Assembly: GCA_002840435.1 (NCBI GenBank)
Contig: PHAT01000003.1
Span: 279,830-343,829 of the forward strand
Length of the DNA: 64,000 bases
Source: Deltaproteobacteria bacterium HGW-Deltaproteobacteria-6
GTDB taxonomy: Bacteria > Desulfobacterota > Syntrophia > Syntrophales > Smithellaceae
Reading direction: 5' to 3'
In this document: positions 55,453 to 64,000 of the stretch, one piece after another
Layout of the letters: every line of letters begins with the position of its first letter
How positions within the stretch are numbered: position 1 is the first letter of the stretch
Program-made: the position numbers and the translations under genes
Notes under the pieces: generated by a model
Seen by the model: only the letters and a program-made list of their open reading frames with translations
Databases searched by the model: none
What the model was told of the DNA's origin: nothing

Positions 55453-57441
55453 ATGGACGGATTGAAATTTTTCCATCAATTGATCATTATTCTGGGCTTT
55501 TCGATCCCGGTGATCTACATCTTCAACAAAATCAAACTGCCTTCCATCATCGGCTTCCTGATCACCGGCATTATCATCGGGCCATTCGGCCTCAAACTGA
55601 TCGACGACACTGCGGGTATTCAGTTTCTGGCGGAAATCGGCGTCGCTTTTCTGCTTTTCACTATCGGCATTGAAATTCAGCTTTCCCGCTTTTTAAAAAA
55701 TTTGTCCGAAATTCTGCTGACGGGCGGCATGCAAATCCTTTGCACCTTTACCGTCGGCATGGCGATCGGGCTTGCAATGCAGTTGAGCGTCAGTCAATCA
55801 GTCTTCATTGGCTTTGTTCTGGCGCACAGCTCTTCGGCATTGATCTTAAAAATCCTGAAAGACCGGAGCGATGAGAATGCTCCACAGGGAAGAATTTCCA
55901 TCGGCATCATTTTGTTTCAGGACGTGATGGTGGTGCCGATGATGCTGCTTATCCCCTTCCTGGCCGGCAACAGCGGAGCCGATGTCTGGATGATTGTCTG
56001 GAAACTGGTCAAATCCATCCTGATCATCGTCGTCATTCTGGCGGCGGCACGCTATGTCATCCCCCGCTTACTGGAGCGCCTGGTCAGCATGAATATGCGC
56101 GACGTCCTGGTCATTGCCTCCGTGGTCATCGCGATGGGCATTGCCGGCGTAACGGAATCCCTGGGATTATCGCTGGCTATCGGCGCTTTCCTGGCGGGTC
56201 TGGCTCTGTCCGATACGGACTTCACGCATCAGATTATCAGTGACATCACCCCGTTTCGGGATGTTTTCCTGTCCGTGTTCTTCGTTTCTTTCGGCATGAT
56301 CCTCAATCTGGATTTTCTGCGGTCAAACCCCGGCTATATTATTCTGATTTCTCTGATCATTATCCTGATTAAGGCAGCCATCGTTTTCGGGTTGGTCAAA
56401 CTGCTGGGTTACCCTCTGCGTATTGCGTTGCTTTCCGGTGTTCTGTTATCCCAGATCGGTGAATTTTCTTTTGTTCTCGCTTCTCAGGGGTTCAAAAACA
56501 ATATTATCTCCAATGATATTTATCAGACTTTTATCGGGGCGTCCGTTTTAACTTTCATTGTCACACCGCTGCTCGTTTCCCTCGTTTACTATTTACTGGC
56601 CCGAAAAAATTTTTTTGATCCGGCGCAGGAGATCAAACCCGATGAGCGTACGCATGTGTCCAATCATGTGATCATCTGCGGCATGGGACTCAACGGCAGA
56701 AATCTCGTGCGCGTGCTCAAAGACACCGCCATCAATTATGTCATTATTGATCTGAACTTTCAGAAAATTAAAAAATCGAAAAGCAAAGGAGACAAAAACA
56801 CGATCTGGGGCGATGCCGCAAGTGTAGAAATTCTACGGCGCGCCAATGTGGAGGCTGCGCGCGTCATGGTCATCGCCATCTCCGACCGTTTTCTCACAAA
56901 AAGCTGCCTGTCAAACGCCAAGGCCATCAATCCAAGACTGCACGTCATCGTCCGGACAAAGTATCTGGCTGATATTGAAGACCTGCTCGCCATGGGAGCC
57001 GACGATGTTATCCCCGAAGAATTTGAAACGTCCATCCAAATCTTCAGCCGTGTTCTCAAAATGTTTCACATTCCCAACAGCATCATTTTAGCCCAGGGAA
57101 ATATCATCCGTAATAAATCATACGGCGTTTTCCGTGAAGTCCGTTACACGCAGGAAGCCTTCGACCAGATCAGTCAGATTCTGGCTCAGGGTACGATTGA
57201 AACCTATTTTATCGCCGCCGGAAATCCAATCATCGGGAGGAGCATCAGAGAAGTCAATCTCAAAGCCCAATCCGGCGCCCTGATCATCAATATCATTCGC
57301 AATAACCAGACCATCACCAACCCGCCCAGCGAATTCATCCTCGAGACGGCCGATCAACTGATTATTTTCGGCAGCCATAGTGCGATCGATCAGGCGCTGG
57401 TCATCCTCAACGGAAACGGCAATGACGACACATCAGCATAG
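55453..57441 (+). CDS. Kef/RosB-type monovalent cation:proton antiporter with RCK domain
   Basis: The 662-residue protein has ~12 membrane helices of the CPA2 family (about 1-385), including PSIIGFLITGIIIGPFGLKL, then a cytoplasmic RCK/TrkA-N domain (about 400-520, VIICGMGLNGRNLVRVLKD with the nucleotide glycine motif) and a TrkA-C domain (about 570-650). It exports K+ or Na+ in exchange for H+. The RCK domain gates it by NAD(H) or another ligand. Its end overlaps the CDF start by 20 bp. Confidence 0.92.
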   Translation: MDGLKFFHQLIIILGFSIPVIYIFNKIKLPSIIGFLITGIIIGPFGLKLIDDTAGIQFLAEIGVAFLLFTIGIEIQLSRFLKNLSEILLTGGMQILCTFTVGMAIGLAMQLSVSQSVFIGFVLAHSSSALILKILKDRSDENAPQGRISIGIILFQDVMVVPMMLLIPFLAGNSGADVWMIVWKLVKSILIIVVILAAARYVIPRLLERLVSMNMRDVLVIASVVIAMGIAGVTESLGLSLAIGAFLAGLALSDTDFTHQIISDITPFRDVFLSVFFVSFGMILNLDFLRSNPGYIILISLIIILIKAAIVFGLVKLLGYPLRIALLSGVLLSQIGEFSFVLASQGFKNNIISNDIYQTFIGASVLTFIVTPLLVSLVYYLLARKNFFDPAQEIKPDERTHVSNHVIICGMGLNGRNLVRVLKDTAINYVIIDLNFQKIKKSKSKGDKNTIWGDAASVEILRRANVEAARVMVIAISDRFLTKSCLSNAKAINPRLHVIVRTKYLADIEDLLAMGADDVIPEEFETSIQIFSRVLKMFHIPNSIILAQGNIIRNKSYGVFREVRYTQEAFDQISQILAQGTIETYFIAAGNPIIGRSIREVNLKAQSGALIINIIRNNQTITNPPSEFILETADQLIIFGSHSAIDQALVILNGNGNDDTSA

Positions 57442-58363
57442 CCATCATCAAAACATGGAAGGATCCTGGGGCAGGCGTCTGCTCGCTTCCATGGCCATGA
57501 ATCTGCTCATTCCGGCGGTGCAGATTTACGGCGGCATAGTATCGGGCAGTATGGCGCTGATCAGCGATGCGCTGCATAATTTAAGCGACTTTGTTTCGCT
57601 CGTCATCAACTATGCGGCATTGATTATTGGAAAACGCGGACCGACGGAAAAGCATACCTTCGGCTATAAACGCGTGGAAATATTTGCCACGTTGATCAGC
57701 GTTGCTCTTTTATACGGCGCGGCTTTCTATATTGCCATACAGGCCTGGCAGAGATTTCTTGAACCGCAGCCCATTACCGGACAAATAGTGATCTGGATTG
57801 CCCTGCTTGGTTTCGCAGGCAACATTCTTTCCGCTCTCTTGCTGCATGCCGGATCGAAAATCAATTTAAATATGAAAAGCGCTTTCCTGCATATGCTGGC
57901 TGATGCGGCGACGTCACTGGGCGTCGCCGCACTCGGCATTCTGTGGATCTTTAAACCCTGGTACTGGCTCGATCCCTTGTTTTCCTGGTTGATTGTCGCC
58001 ATGATTTTATACAGCGGATGGGGTCTATTGAAGGACAGTTTTCTGATTTTGATGAATGCGACGCCGCCGGGAATCGATTTGGGAGAAATTCAAAAGTCAC
58101 TGGAATCCCTTGACGGCGTCACGGATATTCATGACCTGCATGTCTGGAACCCGTCTGCCGACAGCATTGCCCTGGCCGTGCACATTACCGTCCCGGATCA
58201 GATGCTGGGAAGCGTTGATGAACTGGCCGTGAAGGTCCGCACCATGCTTGCCGCAGAATTTAAAATTAATCATCCGACCCTGCAGTTTGAAAGCAACAGC
58301 TGCAATGGCGGAAAACTTTTATGCCAGACAGCCGGAGACAAACACCATCCGCACACCCATTAG
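57422..58363 (+). CDS. Cation diffusion facilitator (Zn/Co/Cd exporter type)
   Basis: The 313-residue CDF protein has a His-rich N-terminus (TTHQHSHHQ), six membrane helices, and the two metal-site patterns: SDALHNLSDFVSLVIN (HxxxD) in helix 2 and HMLADAATSLGVAALG in helix 5. A cytosolic C-terminal domain contains DIHDLHVWNPS. ATG 57422 keeps the His-rich start. It is coupled to the antiporter gene, giving a cation homeostasis pair. Confidence 0.92.
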   Translation: MTTHQHSHHQNMEGSWGRRLLASMAMNLLIPAVQIYGGIVSGSMALISDALHNLSDFVSLVINYAALIIGKRGPTEKHTFGYKRVEIFATLISVALLYGAAFYIAIQAWQRFLEPQPITGQIVIWIALLGFAGNILSALLLHAGSKINLNMKSAFLHMLADAATSLGVAALGILWIFKPWYWLDPLFSWLIVAMILYSGWGLLKDSFLILMNATPPGIDLGEIQKSLESLDGVTDIHDLHVWNPSADSIALAVHITVPDQMLGSVDELAVKVRTMLAAEFKINHPTLQFESNSCNGGKLLCQTAGDKHHPHTH

Positions 58364-58386
58364 AATTAACCTATGAAGGAGAAAAT

Positions 58387-59151
58387 ATGGACATCAAAAC
58401 AAGCAAAAACAGCGGAATCCTCACTATTGAATTCAACCGTCCGGACAAGAAAAACTCGATCACGTCAGACATGTATCAAATGATGGCCGATGCCATTGCG
58501 GACGGCGAAAAAGATCCGGCCGTGCGTGTCATCCTGTTTTGTGGCCAGCCCGAGATGTTTTCCGCAGGGAACGACCTGGAGGATTTCATGAACGCCAAAG
58601 AACACGTCGGAGAACGGCCGGTGGCGCAGTTTCTACGCAATCTCAGCGGGGCTGCCAAGCCGGTGATTGCCGCCGTCTCCGGAATGGCCATCGGCATCGG
58701 CGTGACCATGCTGCTGCATTGTGATCAGATTTACGCGGCCGAACACACGAAGTTTTCGATGCCGTTTGCCAAGCTGGGGTTGTGCCCGGAATTCGGCTCC
58801 AGCAAATTGCTGCCGGAAATGATCGGTCATACCCGCGCGGCCGAATTGCTGTTTTTCGGAGAATCTTTTTCCGCCGAACAGGCCTTTGATATGGGGCTGG
58901 TTAATAAAGTGCTGCCATCGGCGGATCTGATGAGTTATGCTTACGCGCAGGCGGCAAAGCTGGTCATTCTTCCGGCATCATCCCTGCGCACAACCAAACG
59001 TTTAATGAAGGCCCGTCATGCCGATGCAGTCATCGCTCAGATGATCGAAGAAAACAATGACTTCAGCGCCATGCTCCAGTCGCCGGAAGCCAAAGAAGCA
59101 TTTGCTGCATTCTTTGAGCGGCGCAAACCTGATTTTTCGAAATTTTCTTAA
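58387..59151 (+). CDS. Enoyl-CoA hydratase/isomerase family protein
   Basis: The 254-residue crotonase has IEFNRPDKKNSI at the start, FSAGNDLEDFMN (oxyanion hole) and AVSGMAIGIGVTMLLHCD. The usual second catalytic glutamate region reads FAKLGLCPEFGSSKLLP, so E is present in PEFG as in ECI-type isomerases. It acts on a CoA thioester; hydratase or isomerase cannot be settled. ATG 58387 follows AAGGAG at proper distance. Confidence 0.9.
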   Translation: MDIKTSKNSGILTIEFNRPDKKNSITSDMYQMMADAIADGEKDPAVRVILFCGQPEMFSAGNDLEDFMNAKEHVGERPVAQFLRNLSGAAKPVIAAVSGMAIGIGVTMLLHCDQIYAAEHTKFSMPFAKLGLCPEFGSSKLLPEMIGHTRAAELLFFGESFSAEQAFDMGLVNKVLPSADLMSYAYAQAAKLVILPASSLRTTKRLMKARHADAVIAQMIEENNDFSAMLQSPEAKEAFAAFFERRKPDFSKFS

Positions 59152-59278
59152 AAGAAATTTCATTTATCGGAATTGCGACATAATTTTTACTTTACTCCCA
59201 ACCGGATCGGCCACGCAGCTTATGGCAACCGGCAATGGTTACAAGATCTTAAGGCATCGGCAAAGGTGAAATCGGCTT

Positions 59279-59692
59279 ATGAGTCAGGACGAAAAAGTAT
59301 CCCGGTATGAAGTCAACCGCAACGTGAGGATGGTCATCACCCGTCACGATGTGGATATGACAAGAATAGACTATTCCTTTATGGGCAGTACCGTCTATCT
59401 CAACGGAGACCTCGTCAGACTGGGCGGGGACTTTTCTCCCAAGGAAATTGAAATCATTGTGAGGGAAATTGTGGCACTGCCCCACGTGCGGGATGTTCAA
59501 TTTGACCTCAACAACTGGATGGTGGCCTCATCGGGTGATTCCTGGGAAATCAAACTGCGCAAAAAAGAATCCACCACCGGGAAGACGGGTCGGACAGGCC
59601 TTTCGGACGACTCCACCGTCGTCATTGAAAAGGCGGAAGACCTGGAGGTTGTCCTGGATGAAATCGAGGCCGCTGAAAGAAGAAAAGGTTAG
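59279..59692 (+). CDS. Hypothetical protein with a BON-like fold
   Basis: The 137-residue protein has no signal peptide. The section VYLNGDLVRLGGDFSPKEIE followed by IVREIVALPHVRDVQFDLNNW resembles a BON-type motif (beta-alpha-beta with a conserved glycine). The C-terminal third is a charged helix (EKAEDLEVVLDEIEAAERR). No close family is recognised. It may form an operon with the following exported protein, 57 bp away. Confidence 0.55.
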   Translation: MSQDEKVSRYEVNRNVRMVITRHDVDMTRIDYSFMGSTVYLNGDLVRLGGDFSPKEIEIIVREIVALPHVRDVQFDLNNWMVASSGDSWEIKLRKKESTTGKTGRTGLSDDSTVVIEKAEDLEVVLDEIEAAERRKG

Positions 59693-59748
59693 TCAATTCC
59701 TGTTAACATGTCAGCAAATCTTGAAGGTTTCTTAAAAATTGGTGCCTT

Positions 59749-60168
59749 ATGAAATTAAAACATTTGACGATCATGGGAGTTGCCATATTTTCGTTCGTTT
59801 TCTTTTCAAACATGGCCTCTGCGCAAGACAAGATGCACGAAGCAACGATGTCCATGTTAAAAGAATTTTTTGCCGATCCGGGGGCACGGGCTGATTATGC
59901 ATCAAAAAATCCCGCCGCATTACAGGCGGAAAAGAACCTTTCTCAATTTCCGCTTTATGCCCGAAAGAGACTCGAAAAAATAGTTCTGATGATCATGCAG
60001 GAAAGCGGTTCAAATGCTTCCAAACATGTTGAAGCGGGCAATATATCCGGATCGGAAGGCGCCTTTAAAACCTTTTCGCCGGCCGTGCAAAAAGAGATTC
60101 AGGAACTTGCCAAAGAGCTGGAAAACGATCCTGAATTTATGAAAAAGGCAGGTTCGCTCAAATATTAA
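59749..60168 (+). CDS. Small exported protein of unknown function
   Basis: The 139-residue protein has a signal peptide (LTIMGVAIFSFVFFSNMASA, cleavage before QDK) and a mature helical body without cysteines. I recognise no family. Its length and charge (KLYARKRLEKIV, KEIQELAKELENDPE) suit a periplasmic helical protein. Confidence 0.6.
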   Translation: MKLKHLTIMGVAIFSFVFFSNMASAQDKMHEATMSMLKEFFADPGARADYASKNPAALQAEKNLSQFPLYARKRLEKIVLMIMQESGSNASKHVEAGNISGSEGAFKTFSPAVQKEIQELAKELENDPEFMKKAGSLKY

Positions 60169-60208
60169 CGTCATCCTCCAAAGTGGTCATCATAAACAAA
60201 ACCGTTTT

Positions 60209-61213
60209 TCAGATGACCTCTCTTGAAAATTCCGGCAAAGCATTGATCTGCAGCAAGACCTTTATGGCATCGGGTCGGGTTGCGCGATCAAAGGCCGCAA
60301 GGGCTCCTGCAATAGGGTATCGATCCGTGATGAGCCGCGTAAGCGGCATATCCGGATAGCCTTGCAGCATTTTTATCCCGTCCCGGAACTGTCCGCATCT
60401 TGATCCGATAATATTGATTTCGTTTACGACCACCGGCGCAAGGTTAATATCGCACTGGTTGGCAATGGTTGTTTTCAGGACAATGGTGCCGCGGGGACGG
60501 CAGAGCCTGATTGCATCATTCAATCCGGTCGCCGAGCCGGTGGCATCCACAACAATATCTGCCCCTTCACTGACACCTGCCGGGTCGGTAGCGGTTTGAA
60601 TATGCCGCCACTTCGCTATTTGCAGCTTTTCCGGGTGATGCCCAACCAGGGTAACATCGGATAAAACGGTAGACAACGCCCACGCGCAGAGAATGCCCAA
60701 CCGTCCGTCGCCCAGGACAACGGCGCGTTCCGTTCCGGTAAGCGGCAGCTGTTCAATGATTTCGCACGCCGCGGACAGCGGTTCTGTAAACACCGCCCGG
60801 TCGTCGGAAACATCCGGGGGGATTTCAATTAAATTGCTGACAGGCAAGATGCAATAATCGGCCATGCACCCGTCGTGATTCATGATGCCCAGCGTTGTCC
60901 TCGCCGGACAATGATGCCCCAATCCCTTACGACACCACTCACAATGTCCGCAGGCGGCATTGATTTCACCAACCACTTTTTTTCCGATCCAGCCTTTCTG
61001 GCCGCAGGCTTCCACCACGCCGATAAATTCGTGGCCGAGCACTCCTTTAAATCCCCGGTAGCCTTTTATTAACTCCAAATCCGTTTTGCAGATCCCCGCC
61101 GTTTGAATATGGATTCTTGCCCAACCTGGACGAAGCTCAGGCACCGGATAATCGTCAACAACGCGGAGAGAGGCGTCAAAAACAACCGCCCGCATTCTAT
61201 TTTGATCCGGCAT
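60209..61213 (-). CDS. Zinc-dependent medium-chain dehydrogenase
   Basis: The 334-residue protein has the catalytic zinc site (CKTDLELIKGYRGFKG, GHEF) and the structural zinc cysteines in ACGHCEWCRKGLGHHCP. The Rossmann motif is VVLGDGRLGILCAWALS. It is an alcohol/polyol dehydrogenase of the MDR family. The substrate cannot be read off. It stands alone on the minus strand. Confidence 0.88.
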   Translation of the reverse strand: MPDQNRMRAVVFDASLRVVDDYPVPELRPGWARIHIQTAGICKTDLELIKGYRGFKGVLGHEFIGVVEACGQKGWIGKKVVGEINAACGHCEWCRKGLGHHCPARTTLGIMNHDGCMADYCILPVSNLIEIPPDVSDDRAVFTEPLSAACEIIEQLPLTGTERAVVLGDGRLGILCAWALSTVLSDVTLVGHHPEKLQIAKWRHIQTATDPAGVSEGADIVVDATGSATGLNDAIRLCRPRGTIVLKTTIANQCDINLAPVVVNEINIIGSRCGQFRDGIKMLQGYPDMPLTRLITDRYPIAGALAAFDRATRPDAIKVLLQINALPEFSREVI

Positions 61214-61650
61214 ATCTATCCTCGCTTTGTACGATTCGTTGCCTTTATCGGATGATGATCAGAATTTTCGATAAAGTAATGGATATAAGCACACTTCTTT
61301 AAATGGTTGAAAAGGCCTGGCACGCATCATCCTCAGCCATCCATGATGCTTCAATACTCCGGCATATCCGGCTTTGTTGGATAGGAACCAGCTAATTTTA
61401 ATTGCTGATGATTATAGTAAAAATGGCGGCGAAGGGTCAAGAAGATTAAAATTAAACAGCCGCTGCCGCGGTCCATCTAAAGGATTTCACGACATGACGG
61501 AAATAAAAAAAGATGTGATTGGCATAAAATATTTGCAAAGCAACAGAAAGCGGGTTAGTTGAGCCGCTGATGTGTTTTTTGCGGCGCCGAATGGTTTTCA
61601 TTAACTCAAAGATGAATGTTTGATATTTTAACAACCGATAAAGATCCGTT
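61214..61650. other. Gene-free stretch upstream of the PabB-PabC gene
   Basis: About 440 bp with no supported ORF, RNA gene or terminator. It should contain the divergent promoters of the dehydrogenase and the PabB-PabC gene, but no consensus stands out. Confidence 0.5.
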
Positions 61651-63411
61651 ATGAATTTGAATAAAAACATTGTCATCCTGGAAACACTCCGCAAGGATAA
61701 GGAGAATTCGCAAAACTTCCTGTTTGCGGACCCGGTAAAAATTATTACCTGCAAAAAGCCGGCGGACCTGCCAAGGTGTTTCCGGCAAATGGAAATCTAC
61801 CGGCAGAAAGGTTATTACCTGGCCGGTTTCTTTTCCTACGAACTGGGATACTTTATCGAAGAAATCTTAAATTCACACTGCCCGAAATACGACTATCCGC
61901 TGATCTGGTTCGGTGTTTATAAGGAACCGGTCCGGCGACTGCCTTTTTCTTCTGAAAATGAAAACATGGATTACTATTTATCAGAACCCCGACTGGCCAT
62001 CAACTATCCGCAATACGAACAAGCGATTAAAATAATCAAAAACCGTATTGCCTGCGGTGAAACGTATCAGATCAACTACACGTCCCGCTATGATTTTAAT
62101 TTTATCGGCAGCATCTTTGATTTTTATGACCGGCTGAAAAAAAATCAACGGGTTTCTTATTCGGCCCTCATCAATTATGACGGCAACGCCATCATTTCCC
62201 TGTCACCCGAACTTTTTTTCCGCATCGATGCGAAGCAGAACATCATGGTCAAACCAATGAAAGGCACCGCGCCGCTTTCGGCTTCCGCACACTGGCTGCG
62301 ATACGACATGAAAAACACCAGTGAAAATGTCATGATTGTTGATTTGCTCAGAAATGATCTGGGCCGGATTTGTTTGCCCGGGCAGGTTAAAGTAAAAAAA
62401 CTTTTCGAAGTGGAAAAATATGAAACGTTATTGCAGATGACCTCCACCGTCACCGGAAAATTGCAGCCGGGGCTTGGAATATTCGACTTGGTCAAAAGCC
62501 TGTTCCCCTGCGGTTCCGTCACCGGCGCGCCCAAGATTCAAAGCATGAAAATTATCCGGATACTGGAAAAAGAGCCGCGGGATATTTATACAGGCGCCAT
62601 TGGTTATTTTGCCCCGGACGGGCAGGCTGTTTTTAACGTGGCCATCCGGACCATCGATCTTCAATATCAGCAGGACAATCAATATCGGGCCCGCATGGGA
62701 ATCGGCGGGGGTATTGTTGATGATTCCCGACCGGAAGAAGAATTCGCGGAATGCCGGCTCAAGGCAAAATTCCTGATCAACAATATGCCGGAATTTGCGC
62801 TGATTGAAACCATGCTTTTCACGAATGGAAAAATTCAATATTTGAACCGGCATTTGCAGCGTTTAAAATCTTCGGCTGAATTTTTCTCCATCCCTTGCTC
62901 CGTTAAAGGAATCAGGGCTGCCTTGAACAGCTATGTGGAAAAGCTGACCGGCAGCATCCGCCTGCGTCTGTTATTGGAAACCGGGGGGAACATCATGATT
63001 CAACATCAACCGGTTCCTCCACGCCCCGCCCACCAGCTTATCGCCGTTTCCAGGCATAAAACAAACTCAGGCGATCCTTTTTTATATCACAAAACAACAA
63101 GGCGGACGCTGTACGATGAAGAGTTTAAAAAATATTCGGCGCAGGGTTATTTCGATGTTCTTTTCCGCAATAAAAAAGATGAAATCACCGAAGGCGCGAT
63201 ATCCAATATCTTTGTCTCGGTCAAAGGCCACTGGTACACGCCGCCGCTTTCCTGCGGCTTATTAAACGGTATTATGAGGCAGCGGACGATCAAGAAGCTC
63301 AACGCCCGGGAAAAAGTTCTACAGGCAAGCGATGTGGAAAAAGCAGACAAGATCATTCTGACCAATTCCATCCGGGGCATGACCGAGGTCATTTATCAGT
63401 CAAAATATTAA
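61651..63411 (+). CDS. Fused aminodeoxychorismate synthase I and aminodeoxychorismate lyase
   Basis: The 586-residue protein has two parts. Residues ~1-370 are PabB-like: QINYTSRYDF, MKGTAPLS, DLLRNDLGRI, CGSVTGAPKIQS and GIGGGIVDDS. Residues ~375-586 are PabC/BCAT-like: IETMLFTNGKIQYLNRHLQR, the KTTRR lysine region that should bind PLP, ITEGAISNIF and SCGLLNGIMRQ. Together they turn chorismate into p-aminobenzoate for folate. It needs a PabA amidotransferase; TrpG at 40782 is the only candidate in the window. The fusion removes the need for a separate pabC gene. Confidence 0.92.
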   Translation: MNLNKNIVILETLRKDKENSQNFLFADPVKIITCKKPADLPRCFRQMEIYRQKGYYLAGFFSYELGYFIEEILNSHCPKYDYPLIWFGVYKEPVRRLPFSSENENMDYYLSEPRLAINYPQYEQAIKIIKNRIACGETYQINYTSRYDFNFIGSIFDFYDRLKKNQRVSYSALINYDGNAIISLSPELFFRIDAKQNIMVKPMKGTAPLSASAHWLRYDMKNTSENVMIVDLLRNDLGRICLPGQVKVKKLFEVEKYETLLQMTSTVTGKLQPGLGIFDLVKSLFPCGSVTGAPKIQSMKIIRILEKEPRDIYTGAIGYFAPDGQAVFNVAIRTIDLQYQQDNQYRARMGIGGGIVDDSRPEEEFAECRLKAKFLINNMPEFALIETMLFTNGKIQYLNRHLQRLKSSAEFFSIPCSVKGIRAALNSYVEKLTGSIRLRLLLETGGNIMIQHQPVPPRPAHQLIAVSRHKTNSGDPFLYHKTTRRTLYDEEFKKYSAQGYFDVLFRNKKDEITEGAISNIFVSVKGHWYTPPLSCGLLNGIMRQRTIKKLNAREKVLQASDVEKADKIILTNSIRGMTEVIYQSKY

Positions 63412-63465
63412 ATTCATTGCTTAAATACTCTTGTAACAATAAATAGCCCCTCATATATTTTAACT

Positions 63466-63494
63466 TTGCCACAAGGATAATTATGTGCTATAGG
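63466..63494 (+). promoter_or_regulatory. Promoter of tRNA-Arg
   Basis: TTGCCA (63466-63471), 17 bp, TATAGG (63489-63494), with a GC-rich discriminator (GGGCTCGC) as in stable-RNA promoters. Confidence 0.6.
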
Positions 63495-63517
63495 GCTCGC
63501 TCGTCATTTGAAAAAAT

Positions 63518-63594
63518 GCGCCCATGGCTCAGCTGGATAGAGCGCCAGACTACGAATCTGGATGTCGGAAGTTCGAATCTTCCTGGGCGCACCA
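63518..63594 (+). tRNA. tRNA-Arg (anticodon ACG)
   Basis: The 77-nt cloverleaf has the acceptor stem GCGCCCA/TGGGCGC, the D-loop AGCTGGATAG-type, the anticodon loop CTACGAA (ACG) and the T-loop GTTCGAATC, ending in an encoded CCA. Position 34 A is normally deaminated to inosine in this tRNA, reading CGN codons. Confidence 0.97.
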
Positions 63595-63603
63595 GATAAA
63601 TCA

Positions 63604-63641
63604 AGGAGTTAGCCTGTTTTGGGCTGGCTCCTTTTTCTTTA
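63604..63641 (+). terminator. Terminator of tRNA-Arg
   Basis: A 12-bp stem (AAGGAGTTAGCC with GGCTGGCTCCTT, two G-U pairs) is followed by a T-rich run. Confidence 0.75.
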
Positions 63642-63823
63642 ATGTCTCCCCGATTTAGTTCTTTAAGAAATAATTGAATTTTCAGATCAGATGGACTATC
63701 ATGCCGCCCATTGGAAAAACGAATGAACCTGCTTGCCCATCCGGCGAAGAAAGGAATCTGGTTTTCCGGCGCAAGCTTTAGCTCAGCCAAGTATTTTTGG
63801 AACTGAGGTAAAATTTGATTCAT
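63642..63823 (-). pseudogene. Truncated integrase N-terminal (SAM-like) fragment beside the tRNA
   Basis: The minus-strand ORF starts at ATG 63823 with a GGAGG ribosome site. It reads PQFQKYLAELKLAPENQIPF, then FFAGWASRFIRFS and LKIQLFLKELNRGD. That is the pattern of the N-terminal SAM-like domain of tyrosine recombinases of the integron/phage-integrase type (IPFF.RW..RFIRF). After about 60 residues the frame runs through the tRNA terminator and the antisense of the tRNA itself, so no catalytic domain is present. A remnant of an integrated element, or of its excision, is the likely reading. Confidence 0.6.
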
Positions 63824-64000
63824 TTGCGAACCTCCATCAAAAACAAATATTTTTGACTGCATTTCACAAAAAAACCATAAATAACCGCTGCGGTATTTGC
63901 AGATAATAAGGACCTTTTGCCGCTACGGTAATTTATAATTAGCTGATTTTCAAGAAGTATTTTTAAACGTCAAAAACGAGTTCAAAGTTATTTTTTGCCC
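63824..64000. other. AT-rich end of the window
   Basis: No supported gene. The stretch is AT-rich relative to its surroundings, as often seen beside a tRNA integration site. Confidence 0.4.

Noticed and set aside
63488..63641. C-terminal extension of the integrase ORF through the tRNA
   Set aside because: This part is the antisense translation of the tRNA-Arg gene and its terminator (reads GRFELPTSRF), a common false protein in databases.

Overview
The window reads as chromosomal DNA of an anaerobic, Gram-negative deltaproteobacterium (Desulfobacterota). A Syntrophus/Smithella-like (Syntrophaceae) host is my inference. It rests on the gene style: a sigma-54/NtrC two-component pair, outer-membrane proteins, a citramalate route to isoleucine, an orphan Tat-exported Fe-S protein with cytochrome b, a stand-alone MetH activation domain, and intergenic palindromes of a kind common in that group. 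I could not run a database search.

Layout. 1-1.2 kb: end of a trimeric autotransporter adhesin, a terminator and a TPR gene scrap. 1.3-5.9 kb: PilZ protein and a ZraSR-like two-component system facing a Spy/CpxP/ZraP-like periplasmic protein behind a consensus sigma-54 promoter. 6.2-10.2 kb: a four-gene envelope export operon (ABC ATPase, permease, LolA-like periplasmic protein, beta-barrel). 10.3-15.1 kb: leuACDB behind a leucine-rich leader peptide and terminator. 15.1-22.8 kb: response regulator, MetH-activation-like protein, hybrid PAS kinase, CmpB-HD membrane fusion, TudS/YbgA-type protein, CBS protein, HtpX. 23.1-27.8 kb: divergent biotin genes, bioDFA against bioB. 27.9-31.8 kb: an exported WD40-caspase protein and a partner with an MshEN/GspE-N-like domain. 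32.2-38.8 kb: rmuC, a lipoprotein, a frameshifted OsmC gene, a QueG-like Fe-S protein, a PAS protein, and a CsoR-type regulator with its operator in front of a HybA-like/cytochrome b pair. 38.8-46.1 kb: a complete trpEGDCFBA operon with promoter, Trp leader peptide and attenuator. 46.2-49.7 kb: MerR regulator, two nitronate-monooxygenase/FabK-like proteins and a MaoC protein. 49.7-55.3 kb (minus strand): MBL hydrolase, RNase G, Sua5/YciO, and cimA behind an isoleucine-rich leader peptide and attenuator. 55.4-61.2 kb: Kef/Ros antiporter, CDF transporter, enoyl-CoA hydratase-like protein, two small unknowns and a zinc dehydrogenase. 61.6-64 kb: a PabB-PabC fusion and a tRNA-Arg gene abutted by a truncated integrase.

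The strongest joint story is amino-acid control. The Leu (leuACDB), Trp (trpEGDCFBA) and Ile (cimA) genes each sit behind a short leader ORF rich in the pathway's own end-product codon, followed by an intrinsic terminator. In each case part of the terminator's 5' arm can pair with an upstream leader segment. This argues that ribosome-mediated attenuation is a general strategy here. The isoleucine leader in front of cimA is the most novel-looking case.

A second theme is dispersed palindromic repeats. One ~115-bp element is present in two inverted copies 20 kb apart, and several different palindromes fill the gaps of the trp operon. A third is decay: a zraP-like duplicate, a TPR scrap, a frameshifted OsmC gene and an integrase stub at a tRNA.
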